Origin: an uncultured Bacteroides sp.
GTDB taxonomy: Bacteria; Bacteroidota; Bacteroidia; Bacteroidales; Bacteroidaceae
Length of the DNA stretch: 64,000 nucleotides
Assembly: GCA_900552645.1 (NCBI GenBank)
Contig: USAN01000005.1
Location: 114,376 to 178,375 of the forward strand
Direction of reading: 5' to 3'
Part shown: one piece after another, positions 38,001 to 46,494 of the stretch
Layout: every line of letters begins with the position of its first letter
Position numbering within the stretch: the first letter of the stretch is position 1
Program-made: the position numbers and the translations under genes
Notes under the pieces: generated by a model
What the model saw: only the letters and a program-made list of their open reading frames with translations
The model's database searches: none
What the model was told of the DNA's origin: nothing

Positions 38001-39229
38001 TACGTCTGCCACAAGGTGAAATTCTATTTGATGCCGATGCTATGCAGAAGGTTATAGTAAATATTGTTGCCAATGCGTTTAAATTTACACCTAAGGGAGG
38101 AAGAATAACATTAATTGCATCTTCATACTCGAATAATGGTGAAAAGAAAATTCTTCTTGCTGTTAAGGATACAGGAACAGGTATTCCTCAAAAAGACTTG
38201 GAAAAGATTTTTGAACGATTCTATCAGTCTCAGAAATCAACCGAATCTAACATGGCAGGACAAAGCAGTACAGGCATAGGTTTATATCTTACTCACAAGA
38301 TTATACAACTACTAAATGGCAATATACACGCTCGCAACAACCATAAAAATGGTTCGTCATTTATTATAAGCCTTCCTCTTATTTTAGCTCAAGGAACTTC
38401 TGACAATCAAGTTTCATATATACAAAAAAAAGAGAGTAAACAATCTATAAGAAAAAACAGTCGTCTCACTATTCTTGTGGTAGAGGACAACAAAGATATG
38501 CGAGACTATATACGTTCTATTCTTGAGGAATACTACAATGTAGAGGAGGCATCGCAAGGAAAAGAGGCTGTGAGCGTACTGCAGACAAGAAACATAGATT
38601 TCATTATAAGTGACCTTATGATGCCTATTATGGATGGCATGGAACTTTCTAAACAGGTAAAAGCTAATTTTGCATTTTCGCATATTCCATTTCTTATGTT
38701 GACTGCCAAGACTGCCAATGAAACAAAAATAGAGAGCTATAAAATAGGTGTAGACGATTATCTCCTTAAGCCTTTTGATGACCAACTATTACTTGCCAGG
38801 ATATCTAATATACTTGAAAATCGCAAACGTTATCAACAACGTTTCGCTGTCCACATGGATGCAAATGAACTTAATATAAGTGAGGAGTCAAGTGATCAAA
38901 AGTTTATGAATAAAGCGATACAGATTGTGAAAGATAATTACAAGAATGCGAACTATGAAGTTAGTGACTTTATAGAGGAGATTGCTTTGAGTAAAAGTTT
39001 GCTTAATAAAAAAATGCAGAGCCTAACCGGACAGTCAACCGGACAGTTCATTCGCAGCTATCGACTGAACATCGCACGCGAATTAATTATAAAGAATCGT
39101 ATAACACACAACATGAATATATCCGAAATTGCTTTTGAAGTAGGATTCAATGATCCCAAATATTTCACACGTTGCTTCACAAAACACTTTGGAGTGGTTC
39201 CAAGCAGTCTGTTGGAAAGCGATGAATAG
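35009..39229 (+). CDS. Hybrid two-component system sensor/regulator (HTCS) of the arabinan PUL
   Basis: 1406 residues. Signal peptide (1-21), then about 680 residues of Reg_prop repeats forming two beta-propellers (recurring GLWIG, NMWI and IWIGT motifs) and a Y_Y_Y domain (about 715-795) as periplasmic sensor. One membrane helix at 805-825 is followed by a coiled coil. In the cytoplasm: histidine kinase with phospho-acceptor H906 in NITHEFRTPL, ATPase boxes (NIVANAFKFTPKGG, DTGTGIP, GIGLYL), a receiver domain with D1202 in ISDLMMPIMDG, and an AraC-type DNA-binding domain (about 1300-1400, ISEIAFEVGFNDPKYF). All domains are intact. HTCS proteins bind oligosaccharides in the periplasm and activate their own PUL. 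Corresponds to BT0366, which as I recall responds to arabino-oligosaccharides. Confidence 0.95.
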   Translation: MIKRILILLCLILVGLNLINAQHNEISRKWIDKYNFTSITINEGLPHNFIDDIKKDSRGFLWIATAGGGITRYDGREFTKFNIATPQAQLKGNFIIKCLQDDFNRMWIVGEQGIDLIDIYTLKSVIPTDKSKQFSKLSQSPSHYIYKDSKKNIWIASENRLYKICMNNSGNIVSVNHILSVKDGQSVTTLLEVDNYMWINYYNEIRRIPIDIKKEITPMVISQLLTLPSDSYILAMYKKDNEIWIGSNNGLFRYSTSSEKMHHYTYNAAIHSSLSQNFITDIAETKEHTLIISTLKGINIYDPITNTFERIGIDCNEEFMGSSISRCLNSDFVNCMLTDNDIIWIGTETGGLNKMTSRDLDMTNFLHTKDISNSLSRNLVNAIYKEPNGTLWVGTVEGGLNRMDSNDKGFTHFTTSSSAHLSHNSISALAADNQRRLWIGTWGGGIGWMDMNKPTIFHHITNNEEYFDNGFIGVLEYDKLNDLIWIGTNRNILVYDIKKEKILDPFNGKRKDIITGSLGTCIDKNQNLWIGSTAGMYQIDLKSYSSGNVRYKLYRFKLDNPKSKLLEKVTAICQSKDGTMWVGSNGYGVYRSIEEKNGVYKFKSYTTDNGLSNNSVRGIVEDNYGNMWITTNNGLSCLNPSKEVFRNYTENDGLACNQFYWNAAKRDENGEIYLGCLNGLIIIKPGHSNITNKIVPLAYTHLKVQNEEKSLDKGIFNLHESDKNISIEFTSLDYGAMDGAIYSYRLLGFDNQWINSIKSRNFVTYANLPAGEYTFELRYAPDGIHWQSETLRVPINVSPYFYKTIWFILIMIVLASAITYRLLSWRMQQFRKQQKLLHQMVKQRTIELETQKTMLKEQATELTNQIDLLKEQNDKITHQKSQIMEMSRKVEELTIDKLSFFTNITHEFRTPLTLIIGPIERALKLSYNPQVIEQLHFVERNSRYLLSLVNQLMDFRKVESDKMVINLNAGNFTQFLFEVMTTFKAYAKEREIELECNIRLPQGEILFDADAMQKVIVNIVANAFKFTPKGGRITLIASSYSNNGEKKILLAVKDTGTGIPQKDLEKIFERFYQSQKSTESNMAGQSSTGIGLYLTHKIIQLLNGNIHARNNHKNGSSFIISLPLILAQGTSDNQVSYIQKKESKQSIRKNSRLTILVVEDNKDMRDYIRSILEEYYNVEEASQGKEAVSVLQTRNIDFIISDLMMPIMDGMELSKQVKANFAFSHIPFLMLTAKTANETKIESYKIGVDDYLLKPFDDQLLLARISNILENRKRYQQRFAVHMDANELNISEESSDQKFMNKAIQIVKDNYKNANYEVSDFIEEIALSKSLLNKKMQSLTGQSTGQFIRSYRLNIARELIIKNRITHNMNISEIAFEVGFNDPKYFTRCFTKHFGVVPSSLLESDE

Positions 39230-39272
39230 AGTCATCTAAAAGCCTTTTTTACTATTTTTTCACAAAAAAACA

Positions 39273-39331
39273 TTTATCCACCTCTAAAATACTTTTGTCC
39301 ACCCATATATATAGCACAGACATTAATTTTG
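39273..39331 (+). promoter_or_regulatory. Operator pair and promoter of susC
   Basis: TTTATCCACC (39273-39282) and TTTGTCCACC (39294-39303) are direct repeats with a 21-bp period. After a 20-bp gap comes TAATTTTG (39324-39331), a full match to TAnnTTTG. The period, orientation and gap equal those ahead of the divergent GH43 operon. Transcription from here would give a leader of about 250 nt before susC. Confidence 0.7.
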
Positions 39332-39399
39332 TTTTGCTATCGATGTATAGTCTTTAAAAGAGATATGTACATTTAAAGTTTAACCTTAATATTTATATT

Positions 39400-39477
39400 A
39401 TGAATAATGACAGAATCATAGTCACTGCATCTTATATGATATTTAGACTTTCTCAATTTATTCCATTGCGTATATAA
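39400..39477 (+). other. Possible leader ORF in the susC 5' leader
   Basis: A 25-codon ORF with an ATG at 39400 (MNNDRIIVTASYM then IFRLSQFIPLRI) lies inside the predicted untranslated leader of susC. No strong ribosome-binding signal is seen, as is usual in this phylum. It may be chance. Confidence 0.2.
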
Positions 39478-39587
39478 AGCATCCCTGCTAACTACATTTA
39501 AGTAATCAATCTTAAATGAAGCATATATAAAAAGCAACATTATATATGCAACAACCTAATAAATCAATAACCCTAATACTTATAAAA

Positions 39588-42500
39588 ATGAGGAAACATT
39601 TATTTCTTTTCACAATGCTTAATCTGAGCGCCTTTTCAGGCATGACGGTGTTCTCTACACCTCTCATGGCTACTGTGGCGCAATCTCAGACAATCAAGGT
39701 TCGTGGCCAGGTTGTAGACGAACAAGGAGAACCAATGCCTGGAGCAACCGTCATCGTTAAAGGTAAACAAGGAGGAACTATTACAGACGTAGACGGAAAA
39801 TTTCAGTTAGAAGTTCCTGGAAACGCTATTCTTGTGGTAAGCTATGTAGGTTACAAAGACCGAGAAATAGCCGTTCGCAATCGTGCAATAATTGAAACCA
39901 TTAAGTTGGAAGCAGATAATAAAATGCTTGATCAAGTTATTGTCGTAGGTTACGGTACACAGAAAAAGTCCGATTTAACCGGTTCTGTAGCTGTCGTGGA
40001 TGCAAAAGCTTTAAAACAAGCATCCAATTCAAATATATCTACAATGCTTGAAGGTAAAGTGGCCGGTGTACAAATTACCACAGATGGTCAACCAGGTGCC
40101 GACCCAACAGTACGCATTCGTGGTGTCGGTTCTTTTGGCGATACTTCACCTCTTTATGTAGTAGATGGTGTTCCTATGGGAACTTCCATAAGAGATTTCT
40201 CTTCCAACGACATTGAGACAATACAAGTATTAAAGGATGCTTCTGCAGGTGCTATATATGGTTCACGTGCCGCTAATGGTGTTGTAATAATCACCACAAA
40301 ACGCGGACAAAATGACCAACCACTAAAAGTCGACTACAATGGATATGTCGGTATAGACAACATCAGTAAGGGTGTATATGATGTTATGGATGCAAATCAA
40401 TATAGTCAATACCTTGGACAAGCTTGTACAAATGCGAATACCCCACTTCCATCGGGATATAAGTTAGATAGTACGACCGGCAAATATGCATTTCAAGACA
40501 ACACAAATACAGATTGGTTTGATGAAGTATTCAAAACCGGTATTCGTCAGAGTCACAATGTGAACCTCATGGGAGGTGGAGCTCATAATTCATACAACAT
40601 CTCATTAAACTATTTCGATCAAAGAGGTACTCTAGAAGGTGCAGGTCCTAACTACAAACGTTATACTGTACGTGCCAACAACAATATGGAGACCAAATTC
40701 ATAAAATTCCAAACAAGTCTTGTCTATTCTCACTCTGACCAAGATAATATGGCATTATCAAATGCTTCTGAATATGTTCAAGGCCTATATGGTGACGTAA
40801 GTAATGTATTACGAAGCACACTTCTTATGCAGCCTACCATTAAAGCTTACGATCCTTATACATGGGTGCTAGATGGATCAGTCGGAATAGCTAATGGTTT
40901 CAACTATGATGCTTATGGATACGGAGTTTATTACGACACTATACATGGTGATATTTCAGCTTCAAATCCGTTGTTGGTAAACAACATGTTGAAACGTAAT
41001 ACTCTTGTTGATCGTTTTGTAGGTAGCGGATCTGCCGATGTTGATCTTCTCAAGATGCTTGGAGTAAACAACAAGAACCATACATTAAACTATAAAGCCA
41101 ACTTCTCTTATAGCAAGACACATTGTAAAGACTTTACATGGATTCCGGCTTGGGTACAAAGCAACCGTGTATACCTTGCTAAAAGCAACGAAAGACTTAC
41201 AAAGGCATCACGTGATTACTCAGATGCACTGATTGAGAACATACTTACTTATGATGGTAAATTGGGAGATCATCACATAAATGTAGTTGCCGGCCAGACA
41301 TACGAAGAGGAAAATACAAGCCTTCTAACAGGATGGGGCATCAACTTTACTGAACCATATTTCCTACAATTGCAAAATGCAGCCAACACCTACTCTGAGA
41401 GTTTTGAATACAAACACTCCATACTCTCTTACATCGGCCGTATCAATTATAATTTTGCAGATAGATATTTGTTCTCGGCAACCGTACGTAGAGATGGTAG
41501 TTCTCGTTTATCAAAAAACATCCGTTGGGGTACATTCCCATCAATATCTATTGGATGGCGTTTTGACAAAGAAAAATTCTTCCCATTCAACAAAGATGTT
41601 ATCAACATGTTTAAAGTTCGTGCCAGCTATGGAGAACTAGGAAACGAAAACATTGGTGAATATATGTATCAAGCTGTAATGGCAAGAAACAATATGACCT
41701 ACAGTTTTGGCAACACTCCAATAACAGGATCTGCTGTTTCAACTTTCGTAGATAATAACCTATCATGGGAAAAGAAGAAAACATATAACGTAGGTATTGA
41801 CTTAGCATTGTTGAACAACCGCATAGAATTTACAGCAGAATGGTATAAAAATATCAGTGATGAATTGCTATACGCAGTTCCTGTTCCTGAACAAGCAGGA
41901 GTATCAAATACAACTGTTACAATGAATGCCGCTTCTATGAACAACTCAGGTTTTGAGTTCTCGGCTACCTACCGCAACCGTGACCATGACTTCAAATATG
42001 AACTTTCCGGAAACTTAAGTACATTACGTAACCGCGTGACTTCATTAGGTTTTGGTTCCGACTCTTACATATCAGGATCATACATTACTAGAGTTGGTCA
42101 AGAGATAGGACAATTCTATGGATGGGCTTACGAAGGTATTGCCCGCACACAAGCTGATCTTGATAATCATGCCACTCAAGAAGGAGCCAATATTGGTGAC
42201 TGTCTTTACAAAGACATAAGCGGACCTAATGGTGAACCTGATGGAAAAATCGATGCTAACGACCAAGTTGTATTAGGTAGTGGTATGCCAAAAATTAATT
42301 TTGGTCTTAATGCAAAATTTGAGTACAAGAACTTCGACTTGAGCATTGCTACCTTCGGTGCATTGAATTACCATGTCAGTGATAACATTTACAACTCACT
42401 AAACTCTTGCTACGGATGGGGTAATAAGGATGTAGCAGTTCTTGATGCCAATCGTTTCAGCGAAGATGGTTCGACATATATTTCAAATGTTCCACGTACT

Positions 42501-42797
42501 TATGTAAATAACAATGCAAGTTTGGCTTGGAATGATCTCTTTAGTTCACGCAAGATTCAGAATGCTGCTTATTGGAAGATTGCCAATATTGAGTTAGGTT
42601 ATAACTTTCCAAATAGCTTGTTTGGCAAATTTGTATCAGATGTACGTTTATATGTATCTGCACAAAACTTATACACTTTTACCGGATATAAAGGCTACAA
42701 CGTAGACTATGCCGGAGGAACATTCACACCAGGTTATAATTTCTGTTCTTACCCAAGTGCACGAACATTTATGTGTGGCGTTCATTTTACATTCTAA
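39588..42797 (+). CDS. SusC-like TonB-dependent oligosaccharide transporter
   Basis: 1069 residues from the ATG at 39588 (MRKHLFLFTMLNLSAFSG), chosen because it gives a normal signal peptide; an upstream ATG at 39546 would add 14 unlikely residues. A carboxypeptidase-regulatory-like domain (about 40-115, RGQVVDEQGEPMPGATV) precedes the TonB box region and plug (VVGYGTQKKSDLTGSV; IRGVGSFGDTSPLYVVDGVP), then a large barrel ending in Phe (HFTF). It imports oligosaccharides bound by SusD, energised by TonB. First gene of the plus-strand operon with susD, the binding lipoprotein and the endo-arabinanase. Corresponds to BT0364 by position. Confidence 0.95.
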   Translation: MRKHLFLFTMLNLSAFSGMTVFSTPLMATVAQSQTIKVRGQVVDEQGEPMPGATVIVKGKQGGTITDVDGKFQLEVPGNAILVVSYVGYKDREIAVRNRAIIETIKLEADNKMLDQVIVVGYGTQKKSDLTGSVAVVDAKALKQASNSNISTMLEGKVAGVQITTDGQPGADPTVRIRGVGSFGDTSPLYVVDGVPMGTSIRDFSSNDIETIQVLKDASAGAIYGSRAANGVVIITTKRGQNDQPLKVDYNGYVGIDNISKGVYDVMDANQYSQYLGQACTNANTPLPSGYKLDSTTGKYAFQDNTNTDWFDEVFKTGIRQSHNVNLMGGGAHNSYNISLNYFDQRGTLEGAGPNYKRYTVRANNNMETKFIKFQTSLVYSHSDQDNMALSNASEYVQGLYGDVSNVLRSTLLMQPTIKAYDPYTWVLDGSVGIANGFNYDAYGYGVYYDTIHGDISASNPLLVNNMLKRNTLVDRFVGSGSADVDLLKMLGVNNKNHTLNYKANFSYSKTHCKDFTWIPAWVQSNRVYLAKSNERLTKASRDYSDALIENILTYDGKLGDHHINVVAGQTYEEENTSLLTGWGINFTEPYFLQLQNAANTYSESFEYKHSILSYIGRINYNFADRYLFSATVRRDGSSRLSKNIRWGTFPSISIGWRFDKEKFFPFNKDVINMFKVRASYGELGNENIGEYMYQAVMARNNMTYSFGNTPITGSAVSTFVDNNLSWEKKKTYNVGIDLALLNNRIEFTAEWYKNISDELLYAVPVPEQAGVSNTTVTMNAASMNNSGFEFSATYRNRDHDFKYELSGNLSTLRNRVTSLGFGSDSYISGSYITRVGQEIGQFYGWAYEGIARTQADLDNHATQEGANIGDCLYKDISGPNGEPDGKIDANDQVVLGSGMPKINFGLNAKFEYKNFDLSIATFGALNYHVSDNIYNSLNSCYGWGNKDVAVLDANRFSEDGSTYISNVPRTYVNNNASLAWNDLFSSRKIQNAAYWKIANIELGYNFPNSLFGKFVSDVRLYVSAQNLYTFTGYKGYNVDYAGGTFTPGYNFCSYPSARTFMCGVHFTF

Positions 42798-42828
42798 TTG
42801 TATCTATACTATTTAAAAAACATAACGT

Positions 42829-44580
42829 ATGAAACTATATACTTATTCACTTGCTTTTGTTTTGGGCTTGGGTACTTTGACCTCTTGCAATGACAAATTG
42901 GAATTAGTGAACTCAAACCAACAGACCTCAAGTACTTTCGGTTTTAATGCTGACGATCTAGAAGAAAGCATTACCGCTGCTTATAACCATATCCGCATGG
43001 AGGGCTCTTATGCCCGTGTAGGTTACACCATAGATGTGTGTCGTGGAGATGAGGCATGGAACTCTTCTCAAGTATGGTATATGCCATTCGATGACCTTAA
43101 TGCAGAAGTTACGTCCGACATTACTTGGTGGCCTTGGAGAGAGTGGTATTACACTATTAACGTATGCAACTTTGCCATCTCACGTTGCGGTGAAGATGAT
43201 AGCCAACTATCAGAGAAGATGAAACGCATTAAGGGACAAGCACTATTTATTAGAGCTTTATCATATTATAACCTGGCAGGATATTATCAGAATCCACCAT
43301 TAATTACCGACTATGCCACATACTCTTCGTTAGAAGGACTTTATGGTGGCAACAGCACATACGATGAGGTACTTGACCAAGTAGAAAAAGATTTCAGTAT
43401 AGCAATGACTATGCTTCCTTCACGTGATGAAGGTGGTCAATGGTCGGGCGGACGTGCAACATGTGGTGCTGCAGCCGGATACTATGCTCGTACTTTAATG
43501 ATGCGACAGAAATACAGCGAAGCACTGACTGTCTTAAAAGACATAATTGGTAAAAAGTATGGTACTTATAAGTTAATGGACAACTATGGAGATAACTTCC
43601 GCGAAGGTTCGGCTTATGAGAACAATGCAGAAAGTCTTTTTGAGGTACAATTCTTAGACTATAAATCACAAGGAACTGATGACGAATGGACACCTGTCAA
43701 TACAAGTCCTAATGCCACACAAGGGTCGGCTATTGAGAGTAACTTCGCTCCTGGTGTATATGGTGGGTGGGCTGATATATCTGCTTCTCCATGGTTATAT
43801 CAGATTTTCAAAAGTGAGCGTACTAAAAATGGAAAACTTGACCCAAGACTATATTGGACAATTGGTACATACGAAACCGATTGGGAGAATTTTGAGTATG
43901 GCAACGTAGCTTATACACACAAGCTTGCAGCTACTGACAATATTGTTACCAACAACAACTATGGTGGTCTGCCAATTGCTAAATTCACTAATTTGCGTAC
44001 TGGATTGTATAGTACTGTAGTAACAGGTCTGCATGATGGTATCAATATTCGTTTAATGCGCTATTCCGACGTGTTGCTAAGAGCTGCTGAATGCGATAAC
44101 GAAATAAACGGACCAACACAACAAGCTATAGATTGGATCAATGAAGTGCGCAATCGTGCCGATTTACAAAACTTAAAACTATCCGATTTCAATAGTGCCG
44201 ACAAACTATTTGAGCAGATAGCCAATATAGAACGTCCAAAAGAATTTGGATGCGAGTTTGGAAGAGGCTTTGATCTTATACGTTGGGGATTCTTCTATGA
44301 CAGTAGTCGTTTACAACAACTTAAGGAGCATGGCACTTTCAACCGTTCTGTAGAAGGGACTAAAGATCCTGTCAATTACAGTGATAAAGCAACAGTCCCA
44401 ACTATTAAAAGTTCGTTTGATACTTACGTACCAGGACATGAGTTCCTACCAATAGTACAGCAGTTGACCAACAACAATCCAAATCTGAAAGGGAATTCTG
44501 CCAACTATAGTACAGATAATTCCACATATTTCAGCCAAAGTGGATGTAAAGTTCGTCCTGTTACGGATTTAAGCAAGTAA
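42829..44580 (+). CDS. SusD-like surface glycan-binding lipoprotein
   Basis: 583 residues. Lipoprotein signal ending LTSC (Cys20). Helical TPR scaffold of the SusD/RagB family: AAYNHIRMEG near the start, KRIKGQALFIRALSYYNLAGYYQNPPLI, RADLQN, and the C-terminal ECGRGFD-like segment reading GCEFGRGFDLIRWG, then FLPIVQQLTNNNPNL at the end. It forms the lid of the SusC channel and captures arabino-oligosaccharides. Lies 31 bp after susC. The B. theta locus is recalled to have two SusD genes; only one is present here. Confidence 0.94.
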   Translation: MKLYTYSLAFVLGLGTLTSCNDKLELVNSNQQTSSTFGFNADDLEESITAAYNHIRMEGSYARVGYTIDVCRGDEAWNSSQVWYMPFDDLNAEVTSDITWWPWREWYYTINVCNFAISRCGEDDSQLSEKMKRIKGQALFIRALSYYNLAGYYQNPPLITDYATYSSLEGLYGGNSTYDEVLDQVEKDFSIAMTMLPSRDEGGQWSGGRATCGAAAGYYARTLMMRQKYSEALTVLKDIIGKKYGTYKLMDNYGDNFREGSAYENNAESLFEVQFLDYKSQGTDDEWTPVNTSPNATQGSAIESNFAPGVYGGWADISASPWLYQIFKSERTKNGKLDPRLYWTIGTYETDWENFEYGNVAYTHKLAATDNIVTNNNYGGLPIAKFTNLRTGLYSTVVTGLHDGINIRLMRYSDVLLRAAECDNEINGPTQQAIDWINEVRNRADLQNLKLSDFNSADKLFEQIANIERPKEFGCEFGRGFDLIRWGFFYDSSRLQQLKEHGTFNRSVEGTKDPVNYSDKATVPTIKSSFDTYVPGHEFLPIVQQLTNNNPNLKGNSANYSTDNSTYFSQSGCKVRPVTDLSK

Positions 44581-44598
44581 TAAAACAAAGAGACTAAC

Positions 44599-44637
44599 CT
44601 TCCCAACATGATTATCAAATAGATACATGATGGGAAG
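44599..44637 (+). other. Intra-operon hairpin between susD and the binding lipoprotein gene
   Basis: CTTCCCAACATG (44599-44610) and CATGATGGGAAG (44626-44637) pair with one mismatch around a 15-base loop. No T run follows, so it is not a standard terminator; it may stabilise or separate the susCD part of the mRNA. Confidence 0.5.
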
Positions 44638-44672
44638 AAGTTTCAACCCATTATCTATTAAAATTTAAACAA

Positions 44673-46451
44673 ATGAAATATTTAAATAAAATAGCATTTT
44701 TTTGTTGCGTAATTGCCTTTGGCTTACCAGCATTAACGGGCTGCGAGGGCGGCGATCTTTATAACGTAAATGCACCAGATTGGATTTCACAAAAAATAGA
44801 CTCTATAAATAATGCCAACAAGAATACCGAAGATGTGCTTGAAGGTATGAAGGAGGATGTATATTCGATAGGTAAAACAGACTTCACTTCCGGTTTCTGG
44901 AGCTCATTCTCTAAGTATTATGTGATACCTGATGGAGAGAAGTGGAATGCGGTATTCAATCTCAATATCAATCCATCCGACAATACATACTATAAAAACT
45001 TTGCACTCATTCTTACAAATGATGTAGACCGTGGAGGAACAGGATATACAGAATATGGAGCTATCCGATTTGATGCTACAGGCGACTCTTTGTCGTATAA
45101 CTCACAATGGGGTAAACTCTATTTTAAGTTTACAGAAAGTAATCTGCTTCTGACTCCAGATGGAAGCAACAAAGATGCCAATGTACAAAAACTTGGCGGA
45201 AAGGTTACACTTACTGTTGATCGTAGCAGTAAAAACGGATTAACCATAAAAATTACAAATGGTGTAGCAACTAAAATATTTGCACAACCATACAAGGAGG
45301 CAAATTTGAATGAAGATGCTACCAATACCAACATTCGCTGTTTCTTAGTTCCTGAAGGTTCATATATTGATTTCCTGCAAACAAACATTGATCCTATTGG
45401 GGGCCTTACTTCTGCTCAAGACAAGAATCCATTATCTATGGAACTTCAGAATGTGCCCGATCAGGTAAACGTAGGTACAACATTAGAAGAAGCCATGGCA
45501 GGTATCTCGGCTATTGTTACATTTGAAGAAGGAGTTACCAAAACCGTACCAGCTTCCGAGCTATATATATCAGCTATTCCAAACATGGAAGATTTAGGCG
45601 TTAAAAATCTTGTAGTGATATATAACAAGACGTTTAAAGGTGAAAATTGCACACAGCCAATTGTGGCTACCGCAACATTTGAGGTTCTTGAAAAGATAGT
45701 ATCAATTGCTGTAACCAAACAACCCTCACATACACAATATTATTATTACATCTCTAAGGCCACTGAAAGTCTCACTGACAGAGCAATGACCTTCGATCCA
45801 ACAGGAATGGAAGTTACTGCTACTTATGCTAATGGAGGCTCTAAGGTCGTTGATAATTCTAAACTCACCTTCTCTGCAATTCCTGCTACTAAAGGTTCAC
45901 ATACAGTCACCATCACAGCCGATGAAGGAGTTACAACAACTGTAAATGTAACCTTGTCAGAGTCGGCAGTTTCTAAAGTTGGCAATAGTTCAAATATGGT
46001 AGGAGCAGAAGATAACTCAACAGGTTTCTGGGGAGCATTCTCTGATGACTTCAACGTTCCGGCAGGTACAACAAAATCTATCACATTCACCAACTATAGC
46101 AGTTTAGCCCACAATTGGAATCATTTCATCGTAGTTCTTCGTAAAGCAGATTTAGCTGAATATGGAGTACTACGTGCTGACAACTATGGATGGGGCAACG
46201 GATATGGTGCATGTACTCATAATGGTACTCAAGGTGAATGGGCTACATGGCTTGCAGGTATGAATGGAGCTAAAGTAACCGTATATGTCACTAATTGTGG
46301 CAATAGCACAGCTGACATTCAAGCTGTGATGACTGGTACCTCAGGTACTGTATCCACTCAATATTATCTTGGCATGAACACTGTAGAGACTGGTGACTTG
46401 AACTTTGCGTTGACCGTTGATGGAAGTCACCTCACATTCAATGCTGAGTAA
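44673..46451 (+). CDS. Surface arabinan-binding lipoprotein with duplicated module (SGBP-like)
   Basis: 592 residues. Lipoprotein signal ending ALTGC (Cys24), followed by EGGD, acidic as in surface-export signals of Bacteroides lipoproteins. Two similar modules flank the chain: one starts at GFW 74-76 (TSGFWSSFSKYYVIPDGEKW, EYGAIRFD), the other at GFW 451-453 (STGFWGAFSDDFNVPAGTT, EYGVLRAD). Between them are two Ig-like domains (about 250-345 and 345-440) with the VPASELYISAIP and VDNSKLTFSAIP repeats of Big-type folds. No enzyme motif. The third gene of the susC operon is the usual place for a surface glycan-binding protein. Corresponds to BT0361 by order; ligand arabinan is inferred. Confidence 0.8.
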   Translation: MKYLNKIAFFCCVIAFGLPALTGCEGGDLYNVNAPDWISQKIDSINNANKNTEDVLEGMKEDVYSIGKTDFTSGFWSSFSKYYVIPDGEKWNAVFNLNINPSDNTYYKNFALILTNDVDRGGTGYTEYGAIRFDATGDSLSYNSQWGKLYFKFTESNLLLTPDGSNKDANVQKLGGKVTLTVDRSSKNGLTIKITNGVATKIFAQPYKEANLNEDATNTNIRCFLVPEGSYIDFLQTNIDPIGGLTSAQDKNPLSMELQNVPDQVNVGTTLEEAMAGISAIVTFEEGVTKTVPASELYISAIPNMEDLGVKNLVVIYNKTFKGENCTQPIVATATFEVLEKIVSIAVTKQPSHTQYYYYISKATESLTDRAMTFDPTGMEVTATYANGGSKVVDNSKLTFSAIPATKGSHTVTITADEGVTTTVNVTLSESAVSKVGNSSNMVGAEDNSTGFWGAFSDDFNVPAGTTKSITFTNYSSLAHNWNHFIVVLRKADLAEYGVLRADNYGWGNGYGACTHNGTQGEWATWLAGMNGAKVTVYVTNCGNSTADIQAVMTGTSGTVSTQYYLGMNTVETGDLNFALTVDGSHLTFNAE

Positions 46452-46494
46452 TAAAAGATAATAAGAATTAATGGCATCGTTATACACTAAAGAT

